A stretch of DNA of 64,000 bases from Seison nebaliae (taxonomy: Eukaryota > Rotifera > Pararotatoria > Seisonacea > Seisonidae): assembly GCA_023231475.1 (NCBI GenBank), contig JALJEE010002379.1:26629-90628 (forward strand), given 5' to 3'. This document shows, one piece after another, positions 52,396-64,000 of this stretch (the stretch's first letter is position 1; every line of letters begins with the position of its first letter). The notes under the pieces are model-generated. The model was given only the letters and a program-made list of their open reading frames with translations. It did no database searches and was not told the DNA's origin. Both the position numbers and the translations under genes were made by a program.

Positions 52396-54179
52396 GTCAT
52401 TATTGTCAAGCGTTAATGATTTGTCTGTCATTGAGTCAAAAAATAAATGTTCATTTGTTGAAGTGAATAATTGATTTGCACGTTTATTCCATAAATATGG
52501 AAATAATTCCATGAGAATTATAATGAAAATGGGAAGAAGAAGACAAACGAGAAATAATTGTCGTGTATCTAGATCGAGAGAATTCATCATATTATTCGTA
52601 TCAGTCGATGGATAGACGAATGTTTGATGATTATTCGTTAATAATAAATTCGTTTGTCGACTGACGAGTTGTTGGGGAATGGCTGGGAATTTCCATAATT
52701 TCAGCACATCCTTTTCACTTGTCGTTGTCGGGGTTGGTGATGGTTGTCCGGTGGTTTTTCTTCTTTTGTCTTTTTCTGTTTTCTGGTGAATGAGGAGCAT
52801 CGGTTCCATTCGTTTCTTTGCTAATTCTATCGCTCGATAAATTAATTTATTTGCTTTCTCACGAGAGAATCGTTCCACTGATTCATTATTCTTCTCTTTC
52901 ATTTTAGGTAATTGAACTTTTCTCATTAAAGTTGTCGATGAATCATTTCCTGAAGTAGATAATCGTTTCGTTATTGTCTTAATAAACTCCTCCTCCTTCT
53001 CTCTCGTTGTTGGAATAGTTGAATTTTCAATTTTTTCATTTGTTGTTCTATTTGCATTGATAATGGTCGTTGTCGTTTGATTTCCCGATATTTCTCGTTT
53101 TTGCCTTTTTTTTTCATCTTCTTTATAATGATAAATTCGTTTCACTCCATATTCGTTAAACGGATCAAAATCTTTCATATGAATCGGCAACGCGTCTAAT
53201 AATTCCAATTTTACATAACTGAAATGAAAAAATCGAAACTTTTGAATAATCGATCTTTCTCTTCCGCTGATGGATTGAAATAAATCTTATTGAGATTTTC
53301 ATTCAGATCATCCGGAATATTCAATTCCACCATCCGCTGTCTCATACTTTGCGGGCGCTCTTTCACCGAATTCATCGCCATATCGAAAGCCGAACTAAAT
53401 TTTAATAATATGTTCAATTTTCGAAATTTCATTTCAAAAAAATGAACTTCACAAATGGATCTGACGTTACTGTTTTAGATTTTAATGAATTTTGTTTCGA
53501 TCGAATCTTCTTCAACATCGCCGAAATAACATTGTTGTTGTTGTTGCCATTAGTAGGTGGATCAGTTTGAAAATGATTTCTCAATTCAATTGGAGTATTA
53601 TCGAATGATGATGATGATGAATCGAGTGAGGGAAATAATAAAGATGGATCTTTACAATCGAATATAATATCAAATGGATGAAGAATTCGTCCTAAACTGA
53701 AATATTTAATGAGAATAATAATAATAATATATTTAAAAGAACACTAACAATAACATAGCGGCAATAATAGAAATAATGAATAAAAGTAAACTATCGAGAA
53801 TGAAGGAACATGTGATTTTGGATGATGAATGATATCGTTGTTTTTTCTCCCGAAATATTTCCGAGAAATTCGTGAAAGATTTCGGAGAAAAACTCGATGT
53901 TTTCAATTTGCTTTTACTCTTTTTCTGTTTCTTTTTCGGTAACGATTCTTTCTTCTGTTTCGTCGATTCGGTTTGGAAAACGGATGATGAATTAGTGGGA
54001 TTTATCGATTCAGTTTTAGATCGCATGACATCGGTGGTAACGGTTGGAATCTCATCAGTTAAGTTTTTTTGATCTAAACTATTCTCTTCTTTTTTCGGAA
54101 ATTTATTTTGAAGATAATTTGCATCATTTTTTTGGAATGCTTGAAATTTTGGTTGATCCAATATTCTCACCATCTTCAC
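50085..54179 (-). CDS. PAP2-family lipid phosphatase relative with large inserts
   Basis: Nine exons: 54179-53749, 53696-53448, 53394-53240, 53195-52047, 51925-51736, 51647-51590, 51550-51107, 51061-50720 and 50639-50085. They give 1190 residues with closed phases. TM1 (CSFILDSLLLFIISIIAAML) leads to FDIIFDCKDPSLLFPS, the F-x-C-x-D-x-S loop of lipid phosphate phosphatases. About 340 low-complexity residues separate TM1 from TM2 (CLLLPIFIIILMELFPYLW), where the family normally has about 25. C1 is KFAISMPRP (KxxxxxxRP). C2 is SFPSFH in place of PSGH. C3 is VRYSNYHSHLFD, keeping Arg and the catalytic His. The key His and Arg remain but flanking positions have changed, so activity is uncertain; PLPPR proteins are the closest inactive relatives. 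The C-terminal 300 residues are Asn-rich. All eight donors start GTT; one intron is only 39 nt. Confidence 0.85.
51678..51697. repeat. (AT)n microsatellite in a PAP2 intron
   Basis: About nine AT dinucleotides in the intron between exons 5 and 6. Confidence 0.8.
52268..52408. repeat. Poly-Asn (ATT)n coding microsatellite
   Basis: Nearly pure ATT triplets on the plus strand encode poly-Asn on the minus strand, inside exon 4 of the PAP2 gene, between TM2 and TM3. Confidence 0.9.
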
Positions 54180-55725
54180 TTATCAGATGGACAATAATGA
54201 AGAATTGTTATTTGACTAAATATTTAATTAGTTGAATCGTCGAATATTTTTGATGACTATGAATAGGACATCATTTTTTTTTGATGAAAGTAAATTTAAT
54301 GGAGAAGGTTATATTTTGGAACGAACTTTTCGTTATTTAATATTGGTAGAAACAGTAATTATTCTATTGAAGGAAATAATTGAATGAGAGAAGAGAATGA
54401 GAATATTGCCCGAATGGATTGATAAGTGAGATGAGAAATATAATGTGGTAGGGAAGAAGGAATAATAAGAGGATCAACGCGATAAGAAAGAGGAAGATGG
54501 TAATGATCATGGGAAGTGGGGGATTGATTAGTTCATTAAAACTTATAAAGAATGAATTTAATAGGGAGATTGTGAATGTTAAGAGAGGAGGAGGGTGACG
54601 ACGGGGAGTGAAGCATCAGGAGAATGTGGTTTAGTTATTTGGAATATAAATTGGAAGTTTAGTTTGTCGTCGTTCGGTTGGAATAGATAATCTTAAATTC
54701 GGGATTAATTTCCTCTTACTATTTGGATGACATAAACCATCAATATCAACATCGACATCACCTTCTTTTTTCGATGAAATGTGTGAGATCGATCTGATGA
54801 TGGTAAGGAAATCTGATACGATACATAGAACACGTTCACTGTGTGGTCGAACTTTAGTTCGACGATTTACACTTTCATCTACACAATCTCTTCTACGATA
54901 AGCGACTGTGACAGTTAGAGAGGAATAGTAGCTACACTTAACTCAATTTTACACCTTCTACATTCCATCACTATCTTCGTCCCTATTAGTCGATGTCGCC
55001 AAATGTTGACGATGGAAGATGTAACAGGTTGGGATTTCAGTTTGTGATTGACATTCCTCTCTTCTGTTTTACCCTCCGAAACTGATAGTCACATTGTATT
55101 ATTCGGATGAAGTATCGATTATGAGATATTGATAGATAAATAAGAGACATCCAACAAATGTTAATGAGGAGAAAGAGAATGAAAGTGAGAGAATTGTGGA
55201 AGAATGGATAAGAACTTAATTATTCCAATGGCCTTTCACATCATCGCTCCAAAGCGATATAACGATATTTATAATCGTTCATGATAACACTCTCTCATCA
55301 ACTCCACAACCAAACAAATTTGATGGATCGACAATTCTTTTTTGAATGTTGAACAAACATTTCCCCCTCCGAAATCTTCTCGATGAATTTGATCAATTCT
55401 TTTTCCGTTTTTCCATTAATCGAACTTATCCAGAAGTAAATTATTTTCTCACAAAATTTATTTTTAACTCTCACAGATAAATAAGTTCTATCGGAAATGG
55501 ATGAAAGTTATTGATTGAATTTGATATATGGAAATCGTTTGAATATCATCAATTTTCTGAATATTAGACACAATTTTTTCTATTTCAAACAAAATTTATT
55601 TAAAGTAATCTTCACTTTATAAATTGATAGAACTCATACTACTCTAATTTAATGAAATTATAGATAAATATTCTGATTGAAGAAATGTACATTTTTCCTC
55701 TTTTTTTTAATTCGTTTCTGACGAT

Positions 55726-56098
55726 TTGCTGAACGACATTATAACCGATATGTCTGCCTTACATTTGGCGTATTGTTCGAACAATATTTTACAACGACTA
55801 TCGGATCCGGGTTTCCCGTCCGTATGGGAGATGGAGGAATGCCATGGTCTAGTGCATGAGGTACATCTCTTATTTGATCGAAATATGGAATTGTTGCTAC
55901 AGTGTATACACATGTATTGTTTGGTTTATTTGACGGGAGGTGGGTAGGGACAGATGATAATTTATTATCTAATGGATATATTGCCTGTGACTTATCTGTA
56001 GTACTAATCTCATCATTTTCGCCACTATCTCTACTATTCAACTGATATAATGACGCTATCATTCTCAAATCTATTTCTCTTAATTGACCGTCTTCCAA
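55726..56098. other. Coding-like block, strand undecided
   Basis: Plus strand 55726-55947 gives 73 residues with several Cys (SALHLAYCSNNILQRLSDPG..). Minus strand 56098-55739 gives 119 residues (MEDGQLREIDLRMIASLYQL..). Base composition is richer in G and C than the surroundings. I cannot tell which frame, if either, is real. It could be an exon, a recent insertion or a decayed gene. Confidence 0.25.
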
Positions 56099-56247
56099 TA
56101 TTTGAGAAGTTTTCTATTTAATGACGTCAATTCCAATCAACTACCGATTAATTAACTTGCTCAGTCATCAGGTTCTGTCGCGCTACTCCTCGTTTTAATG
56201 TCATCATTCGTCCTCGAATATTATCGATAGTTTATTAAACGAGTAAC

Positions 56248-56499
56248 ATGAGTACTAGTCAAGATATTGGAAGAGATGATACACAAAAAAAAAAAAAGAA
56301 TTGGAATTTGGATTTCAATTTTGACACTCCCAAATCAACTAAACTAATAAAGTTCTCTCTAAGAAATTCCATCACATCTTCCATCACAAAAAATTTTATG
56401 GTTTCAAAACCGCCAAAACGGTTCTTCAATTTTGCATTAAGGAAATTTTTGAGTTTATTTTTGGAAATGTTTCTGAATAATTTTTTGAAAAATAGCTAA
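56248..56499 (+). CDS. Hypothetical small basic protein, 83 residues
   Basis: ATG-started frame (MSTSQDIGRDDTQKKKKNW..) with a basic, Phe/Leu-rich second half (PPKRFFNFALRKFLSLFLEM) that could form an amphipathic helix. No family or signal peptide. It may be chance. Confidence 0.22.
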   Translation: MSTSQDIGRDDTQKKKKNWNLDFNFDTPKSTKLIKFSLRNSITSSITKNFMVSKPPKRFFNFALRKFLSLFLEMFLNNFLKNS

Positions 56500-56711
56500 A
56501 AACTTCTCTCTCGAGAAAGAAAAGATTCTTTGAAATGTAAATAAACTTTTTGGTTCTGGTAAAATGATGGAATAAACTCTCCATATTCACATTCCGTCGT
56601 TGGAAGTGTATTCTCAATTCATCCACTCATCCTCAAATCCACTCATCACCGTGGCTTGAGAAGGCCGACGAGCAAAACTGAAAAGTTTTCGATAAATTTT
56701 CCTTAAGAAAT

Positions 56712-59321
56712 TTAATGAAACTTTCCCGAATTTTGAGTTTTCGATTTGGATTCCCCTAAGAAATTCTCGACTATTCTTTCTGATTTCCCATCGAAAAGAT
56801 CGTCATCTTGTTGATTATCTTCATCTTTCACTGAAATTGATGAAAATGAGAGAATGCTAATGAAAAAACATCTTTTAAACATGGAGGTAAAGTTTGAAGA
56901 CGACGAATTCGTTTATCGTTCTCATTCGACAATTGATCGACATCGAATGATTCGATGGAGAAATTGTCTTGAATTAAATTCGATTTATTCGTTTGTCTCT
57001 GATTTGAAATGCTAAGGATGGAATCATTATCAGAATCTCTTCGCTAATTTGAAATTGATAATTTAAATTAATGAAGAAGAAAAAATGTGAAACATTATTC
57101 ATTCCATAATTATTGGCATTGTTGACAGCTGTTGAATGAAAATAAATTATTTTGAAATTGAAATAAAAAGATAAAATTTAAACCGACAAATTTTGAATCA
57201 CTGACCAATGCCGATCCATGACGAATTTTCTCATCATCATTTTCATTTCCTGAGAAAGAAGAAATATTTGCAGAAAATTATTTGAAAAGAAAAATGAACC
57301 GATTGTATATCCTTTATTCGTTTTCATACCAGTTCGGGAGACACGTTTGGGTTTACGAAAATTTTCAGTATGATCAAATCTTTCAAGAGAAAAAGAAGAT
57401 GATGAATATGAAATAAAGTTAAATGAGAAACTTATTTGGTGGTAAATGAAATAATTTCTGATCATTATCAATATCATGATAACGATTAGTATTTCCTTTC
57501 TATTCGGAATTGATAATTTGAATTTTAGAATATTTAGGAAAATTTAAAACTTTCAATTTTCCTTCAATTTTATCTTTCTCCATTTGAAGTTGTTGACTGA
57601 GATTCTTCATTTGTTGTAATACGTTCATAACACCAGAATCATCGATATCATCATTCTCCGATTTATTCATCGTATTCTTATCGAGATTATCATTCCTCTA
57701 TGGAGAATGATGAAAATGGAAGTTTAAATGAAAATGGGAAACTGGAGGAATTAAAGTATCTTCGCTTTTGATGACATCGAGAGGATAATTTTGAGTTGAT
57801 GGTGACGGTGAAGGTTTCGGTTTCGTATCACCCACTTTCTTCCTTAATGTCGGAACGACTTCCTCATCAATTTTTCTTTCATTTTCATATCTTTTCTGAT
57901 TCTGTTGTTGCATTTTTCTTCGAGATTGTTCGTCTTGTTCTTTCTCTTTTTGAAGACGAATCTTTCGCTGTTGTTCTCTTTGTTCAATTTCTCGTTCTTT
58001 CAATTCTTCTGTTTTTCGTTTCTCTTCTTCCATCTTCTCTTGTTTACGTTTCTGTTCCTCCTCAAATTCTTGTTGTTGATGACGATTTTGTTCTTCTAAT
58101 CTTTTAGCAATTTTTTCTTCTTCTATTCGATCTTTTTCACGTTTCTCCATTTCTCGACGACGTTTTTCTTCGATTTGTTGAAGAAGTTCATTTTTATATT
58201 TTTCACTTTTATCCTTCTCCTCTGTCGACTAAATACGTCGAATGAGAAGGAAAAATGAGAGAAAATTAATTTAAAATTAAATTTAACAAAAAAAATGGAA
58301 ATTAAAGAGAACTAATGGCTGACCGAAAATTCCATTTCCACCACGAGCATGACCTTCAACGTCTGTCGGTTTACCATCTGATTGATATGACATTTCGAGA
58401 TTCTTTTTCAAATTTGTATTGTTCACTGGAATTGGATTGATTGGTTGAGGTGGGAAATGATTCTGATCAGGAGATAAATTCATATTGGGAACAGAAACTA
58501 TGTTACGTTGAGTAGAGGATAATGGAGAATTGATGGCATGATTGGGCGTTCCTCCACCACCTACCATTTTACCAAAATATTGATAACGTTTCTGTTCAGC
58601 TTCCATACGTTCCTCATATCTGAAATGATGGTTTTATGAAATTTGAAAATTTTTGAAAAATTTAACTTTTGTTTATCTAATTTCTCTCGTTGTTTTCTTT
58701 GACGTTTCTCCTCCATTTGTTGTTCGAGTGCGGCTCGATGTTGTAACATTTTATTCTCTTTCTCATTCTTCTCATTAATTCGATCGGAAGGAAAAACAGC
58801 GAGATCAGGTCGAGATTGATTCGTTCCACGAGAAGAGATAGAAGGTGAATTATTAGATGAAAGTGATGGCATAATTCCTGGTTGGAAATTATTGGCAGCA
58901 AATTGTTGTGGTTGTTGATGGAAATTGACATTTTTAGGAGAATTATAAGAAATCTTATTGTTAGATAAAGGTGATCGAGTGAGAATATTTTCCAATTGAT
59001 TCCGATCAGCAGCCAATTGACGTTGAACCATTTCGTCATGAACATTATGATCTTCGATTACTCGTCCATTACCCGTCGCCATCGCCAAGTCATTCCTCAA
59101 TTGAGAAAGTTCATTAATTCGACGATCGATTTCATTTCGATATTCTCCCATCGATTGTTGATTTTGCTGTTGGTGAATTGTTCTATCAGTCGGAAATCGA
59201 TTTGACGACGGAATAAACTGTTGTTGTTGTTGTTGTTTGACTGGAGCTGAATTGTTGACATATTGATGTTGTTGAATTGGAGGAAGATGAATTTGTTCTG
59301 GATGAAATTCTTGTGTTGGAT

Positions 59322-59352
<31 letters not shown>

Positions 59353-60151
59353 ATCAGCTTGATTATAGAGTGGTTGATTTTTATAGAGAAAGTCTTGTGT
59401 TGATTGACTGACTTCCATCGCATTCGCCATAATCGATTGGACTCGATTGGGATTATTAGAGAATTTTGGTGATGATGGATCATATCGATTCATCGAACTT
59501 CTATTTGTTGTTCCCATCCGTCTATCAATTCCAACATTTCCATTCATCATGGAAATATTATCGTTATTATTGTTATTATTATTCGAATAATTGTTATTCG
59601 TCTAAAATGAAAATATTGGAGAGAAATTCAAATTAATAATATTTCATGTCAATATACATTTTTAATGAGAAAAAGAAGAACAAGAAATATCTAACCAAAT
59701 AATGTGACGTCGTCGCATAAGAAGACAGAGGTGAACGATAATAATGTGACAGTTTTCCATTAATTTCCTGCAGAGAACGATTGGCAACTTCGTTCGTTTG
59801 CAAGAAATTTTCATTTGGAGTTTTGTCTGATGAATATTGTGCATAAGTCAGGTGAGATGAACGTCGTGAATTTAAAGACTATGAAGAAGAGATAGATGAA
59901 AAAGAAATATTTTTTTCCAAGTTTTTCAAAAACTATTCAATGTACTTTCACTTTCACAATATCACTACTATTACTACTACTGTAATTCAGATGTAAGCAG
60001 AACAAAGAAATGAGGAAAAAGGAGAAGAAAAAGATTTTTTAATGGAAATTCTGATGGAAACTTGCAAATGCTGATGTAGATCGTGCTGTAGTTCTTTTTT
60101 CAATTTCTGTTTTTTCTCTTCATATTTTCCGAAGTTATCGAAAAAACTCAT
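56712..60151 (-). CDS. CSPP1: CSPP1-like centrosome and spindle-pole associated protein
   Basis: Twelve exons: 60151-60062, 59878-59696, 59601-58667, 58619-58313, 58228-57743, 57697-57551, 57499-57432, 57379-57330, 57249-57202, 57128-57094, 57043-56881 and 56830-56712. They give 876 residues with all phases closing. The first exon (KYEEKKQKLKKELQHDL) matches the CSPP1 repeat YERKKHKLKEELRQDY. The middle is Gln-rich, then EEKRQRKQREKLDKQKYEER, the glycine motif YFGKMVGGGGTPNH and HARGGNGIFGQP, as in CSPP1, followed by a long Glu/Lys/Arg/Gln coiled coil (residues about 505-620). CSPP1 sits inside microtubules at centrosomes and ciliary axonemes and limits their growth. Nine of eleven donors start GTT. 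With tektin-1 it supports a ciliated animal. Small 3' exons (35-68 nt) rest on phase and frame rather than homology. Confidence 0.85.
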
Positions 60152-60850
60152 TTCTCATTCACGTTAATTCTTATGGTTACTGTTGTTATTGCTATTGTTC
60201 GGCAGTAGTAGATAAGACCGGACGGAGTTCATGCAAATTCACTCAAATTTTCTCTTTTTCTATTGTTTGTCCGGCTGGAAATTTGGTCGCTCTTTTCTCC
60301 CGGTGAAATTCGAACCTCTCAATCACACCAATTTCACTCAAAATAAGTTTCTAGAAGAGATAATGGAAATTTCCAGTCTCGATCTGTTTGATAAATAGGC
60401 CATTCATTCAAACCTCACGTTGCTATGACGACCAATAAGTGGAATAGAAACAAATCGATTATTTTCTGTCTTACCAATTGGCATTCACTTAAAAATCTCT
60501 CATTAACAGAGTGTGAGGGCTACTCTTCGAATTGGAATTTCACTCAATTCTCTTTCAATTTCTTTCATAAATAAACAATTATTTCATAGTCTTTATTCCG
60601 CTTTGAATAGAGACCATTACCCTATTTAATAAATTCCATATATTTTTAAGAAGAATAAATTTCTATATTTTTCTACAGAGATTTTTTTATGAAATTTTAT
60701 GTACAGTTTCAGTTGTGATTAAGTTCATTAAGAAAGAAGAAGATTCAATGAAGTGACTTTATTCTAATTATTTGACTAAAGAAGAAAATTAAACATTTAA
60801 ATTTCTTACAATAAATTATCATTCTTAAGAATTCGATTATTTCCTTTTTT
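60152..60850. promoter_or_regulatory. Intergenic region upstream of CSPP1
   Basis: About 700 bp between the CSPP1 start and the stop of the EGF/chitin-binding gene, same strand. It should contain the CSPP1 promoter. No ORF or RNA gene is seen. Confidence 0.4.
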
Positions 60851-62747
60851 CTAATAATTACTCTGTTGATATTGATTCATCTGGGGATATTGGGGCTGTT
60901 GTTTTTGTGGTAAGATGCCATCATTCTTTATCATGCTATTGGAAGAATAAGTCTTTTGGGAGTAAGAGAATGTATTCAAAGATTGTTGAGGTTTCTGTTG
61001 AGTTTTCCAGGAATTATTATCGAGCATAACTGATTGGACGTTTGAGACCAATTTTGGTACAGATGGGACATATGATTGAGAAAATATTTTCGTTTGCATA
61101 ATCGGCTTCGTCTGCATCATCGGTTTCGTTTGCATCATTGGTTTGGTTTGCATCATCGGTTTTTCCATATTCCACATATTCTTATTCTCAAATTGTTTCG
61201 GTTGTTCCATTGGGGGATCGATGGCAACGAAAGTTTTTATTTGATTATCTGCCATTTTTTGTGTCATTTCCATTTTATTCTCAATTTGCATCTGTGTTTT
61301 CATTGCTCGATTAGCGTTATATGGCACTAACTTAGCAGATGATTTCGCAATTACCGGAACACGTTTTGGATCTTCTGAGGGTTCCCATTTGGTTGGTAAT
61401 AATGACTGAACTGAATGATTAGAGAGAAAGTGAGATATTTGAAATATGAAATTGAGATGAAAAGAAACCTCGTTGTTGTTCTAAGACGGTAGCAATTGCT
61501 TGTTGATAATCCTTCGATACACAAGTTTTGGCTGTCGGATCGAACATCATATTTGGCGGGCAACTGAGAACTGAAGCGGATTCATAAGCGAAACAAGAAA
61601 TAAATTTGGTGTTGTCAAATGGATGTGGATGAATAAGAAGTCCATTTGTCATACCGGCAATTGTACATGGATTATTAATTTTAACTAGAGCACAATCATC
61701 ATCATAGAAATTGTTTGGACATTTGCAAGTATATCCTGTACTATAACTAGTACAGACACCTCCGTTCTTACATGGCATCTTCGCACAATAATCGATCTTC
61801 TCACTACAATCTTTTCCTTTCCATCCGTCTTTACATTCACATCGAGCAACCGGATCTTTTATACAATTCTGATATTTGTTACAATTTAATTGAAGACATT
61901 CATTGTCGACAGGAGTATCTAAACATGCACGTTCATTTGGATGGAAAAAGAATCCGACATGACACGATTTAGGTACTGGTAGACCTTGTGGAGTACATTG
62001 GTAATAGAAACTGGGATTGAATAGAACTCGGAAAAATTGGTCAGCCTCATCGGTAACCATACATTGGGAACGATACATGTCGTTCGATGACTGCCCAATC
62101 AACGTAGTTCCATCATTCATTGCTCGAAGACAAATATAACCACCGATCAAATCGACACATTTGTCATTTCCACAGGGCAGTGAAGCACAGTCGTCGATGT
62201 TGATGGAACAATCTAATCCGGAGAAACCTTCCTTACACTGACACATATACTCATTGTCGTTCACATTCTCGCAAACTCCACCATTCTTACACGCATGCTC
62301 TACTCGTTCACATGGTTTCGTCAACGGGAATCCTAATGTACATTGTCCATATTCCACCATATACTTCGTTTGGGGTGGACAATTTCTAATAAATTGTTGT
62401 CCATCATAACCACACTGAATATACAACCTCTCATTTGTGGGATGTGGGAATCGCTCATTAATCTTCTTTCCCAAACATAGGTTCATCGGATTCATATCCA
62501 TTGACAATTTCTTCTGCGATTGTTGTTGTTGTTGTTGTTGTTGGTTCCATTTCTCAGGAATTTGTTGTTCGTTATATTTTTGTTGCACTTGTTTTTGTTG
62601 TTGTTGCTGTTGGTTAAAATTTTGGGATTGTTGTTGTTGTTGAACTTGTTGTTGTTGGTTCCATTGCTGAGAATTCAATTCATTCGAAACGGAATATCCA
62701 GAAACATAAATTGCAACAAATGATAATAGAAGAATATTTCTAATCAT
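60851..62747 (-). CDS. Secreted EGF/chitin-binding mosaic protein
   Basis: Two exons, 62747-61469 and 61410-60851, encode 612 residues. A signal peptide (MIRNILLLSFVAIYVSGYS) is followed by a Gln-rich segment (about 25-90). Then come a peritrophin-A type chitin-binding domain (LCLGKKINERFPHPTNERL..C..C), EGF repeats (HACKNGGVCENV, IDDCASLPCGNDKCVDL), a second chitin-binding-like domain (about 215-285), more EGF repeats (CNKYQNCI, PCKNGGVCTSYSTGYTC) and a third chitin-binding domain ending SCPPNMMFDPTAKTC. The C-terminal exon is Gln/Met/Lys-rich with four MQTK units (PMMQTKP repeated). The layout fits an extracellular matrix, cuticle, eggshell or gut-lining protein that binds chitin. The exact orthologue is not recognised. 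The intron donor is GTTTCT. Confidence 0.88.
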
Positions 62748-63740
62748 TTTTATTCAACTTCTTAATTAAATCTTTTTTTTTTACACAGTTAAAAGTAATC
62801 AAATTGCTTAAACTTACATAATATTCATTCAATTATATATATCTTTTTTTTTGCTTAAATCATCACTTCTTTCCATAAAACTTCATTAAAATTTCTTATA
62901 GGAAATTAAAAATTCCTAATTTCCTATCAATCACTCAGATGAAGGAAGAAGAGAATAGTCAAAACGGAACGTCAATCATTTGTCTGAAAGATTTAATTTA
63001 AATTTGAGGATCTCATTCAGGAATTTCTTCTCAATATTCTCCCGTAATTCTTTCCTTTAATTATAACAAGCTGTTAATAAAGCTTTATTAGTTTACAATA
63101 AAGTTCTCTTATTGAAATTTTTTGACAAAATTTTCGCATTGTTTTCAATTTCTCCGAATTATCTATTTCCCACAAATCTCATTTAGATGATAATTTAAGT
63201 ATTTTTAGCACCTATCCATTTTTCTAGAAAACGATATACCGTTTTTTTTACGTTCAACAAAATTAAACAACCTGGAAAATAAAACTGGAAGACGAAAAAA
63301 TGCTAGGATAATAAACGAAAATTGAAAGTAAAAATTTGAAGATGTCAAAAAAATATGATCCCACTCTGAAACTAATCTCTGTAAATATTCTAAATTTTAT
63401 TGTGAGATAAATTAAATTAGAACTGAAACAAGGAGATCTGACAATATATATATTGTGAGAAAAGAAATGAGTTCCTGAATGAAATTTCGTGATCTTTACC
63501 AATTATTTACAGCATGCTTCTTCACTGAAACAAATATTTTATTTAGAAAGAATTCTATTTAACATGTTAAATTTAAAGAAGATGTTCGGTTAAAAACGAC
63601 ATTCGATAACTAATTAACATTAAATCCATTAAGTAACATTTCTGCGATATATTCAATTAACGACAAATATTTATAAACTTCATTGAAAGATCATTTGAAA
63701 TTTTTATAATCCATTAGAATAATTTCAAAGTTTCGAAAAA
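62748..63740. promoter_or_regulatory. Divergent intergenic region between two secreted-protein genes
   Basis: About 1 kb between divergent start codons of the EGF/chitin-binding gene (-) and the next secreted protein (+). AT-rich, no ORF; presumably both promoters. Confidence 0.4.
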
Positions 63741-64000
63741 ATGAGATTTATACTATTCCTCTCAATTCTTATCGTTAATTCGTTTGCTTCCGACGTATGG
63801 AATGATGATATGGAAGCTGAATACAATACATTAAAGAAGGACGAACGTGATAATGATCCAAATTATGACTCGTTGAATCAACCAACTTATTTGAATGTTC
63901 CTGTTCCACCACCAATGCAACAAGTGAGTATGTTTCACCAACAACAAATGGCATTATTACCATGGCATGCTGGTGGAACAATGTATCAACCGACAGGTGG
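63741..64000 (+). CDS. Secreted protein, 3' truncated by window end
   Basis: The ATG at 63741 opens a frame that is still open at the window edge (86 complete codons). It begins with a signal peptide (MRFILFLSILIVNSFAS), then an acidic Asp/Asn-rich segment (NDDMEAEYNTLKKDERDND), then Pro/Gln/Met-rich sequence (VPVPPPMQQ, FHQQQMALLPWHAGG). A GTGAGT at 63923 could be a donor, but the frame stays open past it. Family unknown; a matrix or glandular product is possible. Confidence 0.65.
   Translation, partial: MRFILFLSILIVNSFASDVWNDDMEAEYNTLKKDERDNDPNYDSLNQPTYLNVPVPPPMQQVSMFHQQQMALLPWHAGGTMYQPTG

Larger units (their letters stand above)
54180..56711. other. Intergenic region between the PAP2 and CSPP1 genes
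   Basis: 2.5 kb, mostly AT-rich and featureless, with the PAP2 promoter at its left end. Around 55720-56100 the DNA is less AT-rich and open on both strands. 56248-56499 (+) is a small basic frame. Both are listed separately. Confidence 0.4.

Noticed and set aside
60290-60350. tRNA B-box-like GGTTCGAATTTC on the minus strand
   Set aside because: No matching acceptor stem, anticodon arm or A-box could be folded around it. No convincing tRNA, rRNA or other structural RNA gene was found in the window.

Overview
This window is nuclear DNA from a small animal with a compact, AT-rich genome. The standard genetic code fits every gene, introns are mostly 39-120 nt, and coding exons can be very long (4-5 kb). 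Recognisable genes are LRRC47, tektin-1, LMBRD2, a TIA-1/TIAR RNA-binding protein, a doublecortin-like kinase, a TRMT9B-type tRNA methyltransferase, smoothelin, an L1CAM/neuroglian adhesion protein, a PAP2/lipid-phosphatase relative, CSPP1 and a secreted EGF/chitin-binding mosaic. Tektin-1 with CSPP1 implies axonemes or cilia, which argues against a nematode. Chitin-binding type-2 modules and an L1-type protein suggest a chitin-using protostome. I cannot name the phylum.

Layout: 1-2.3 kb holds the 3' part of a lysine/aspartate-rich repeat protein. 3.0-6.7 kb holds LRRC47 (-) and tektin-1 (+), which share a 250-bp divergent promoter. 6.9-11.4 kb holds LMBRD2 (-) and TIAR (+), also divergent. 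12.1-14.0 kb is an orphan SAM-domain protein (-). 15.9-16.8 kb carries two convergent small secreted precursors, one a probable neuropeptide gene. 18.3-22.4 kb is the doublecortin-like kinase (-). 24.9-27.8 kb is TRMT9B (-). 27.8-37.7 kb is gene-poor, with microsatellites, decayed coding-like stretches and a Tc1-type transposon (33212-34495). 37.7-45.2 kb is smoothelin (+). 45.6-49.5 kb is an intronless neuroglian (-). 50.1-54.2 kb is the PAP2 protein (-), 56.7-60.2 kb CSPP1 (-), 60.9-62.7 kb the EGF/chitin-binding protein (-). A truncated secreted-protein gene begins at 63.7 kb (+).

The most striking signal spans genes. I placed 52 introns by hand, using reading frame, phase and homology. 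In 45 of them the 5' splice site begins GTT rather than GTA/GTG, there is no conserved +5 G, and the exon end has no AG preference. The classical GTRAGT donor is almost absent, while acceptors are ordinary (mostly TAG, some CAG/AAG). This points to unusual donor recognition in the organism.

Functionally the genes are mixed: cilia/centrosome/microtubule (tektin-1, CSPP1, doublecortin-like kinase), cytoskeleton (smoothelin), adhesion (neuroglian), RNA biology (TIAR, TRMT9B, LRRC47), and secreted or matrix products. Apart from the close divergent pair LRRC47/tektin-1, I see no operon-like arrangement.
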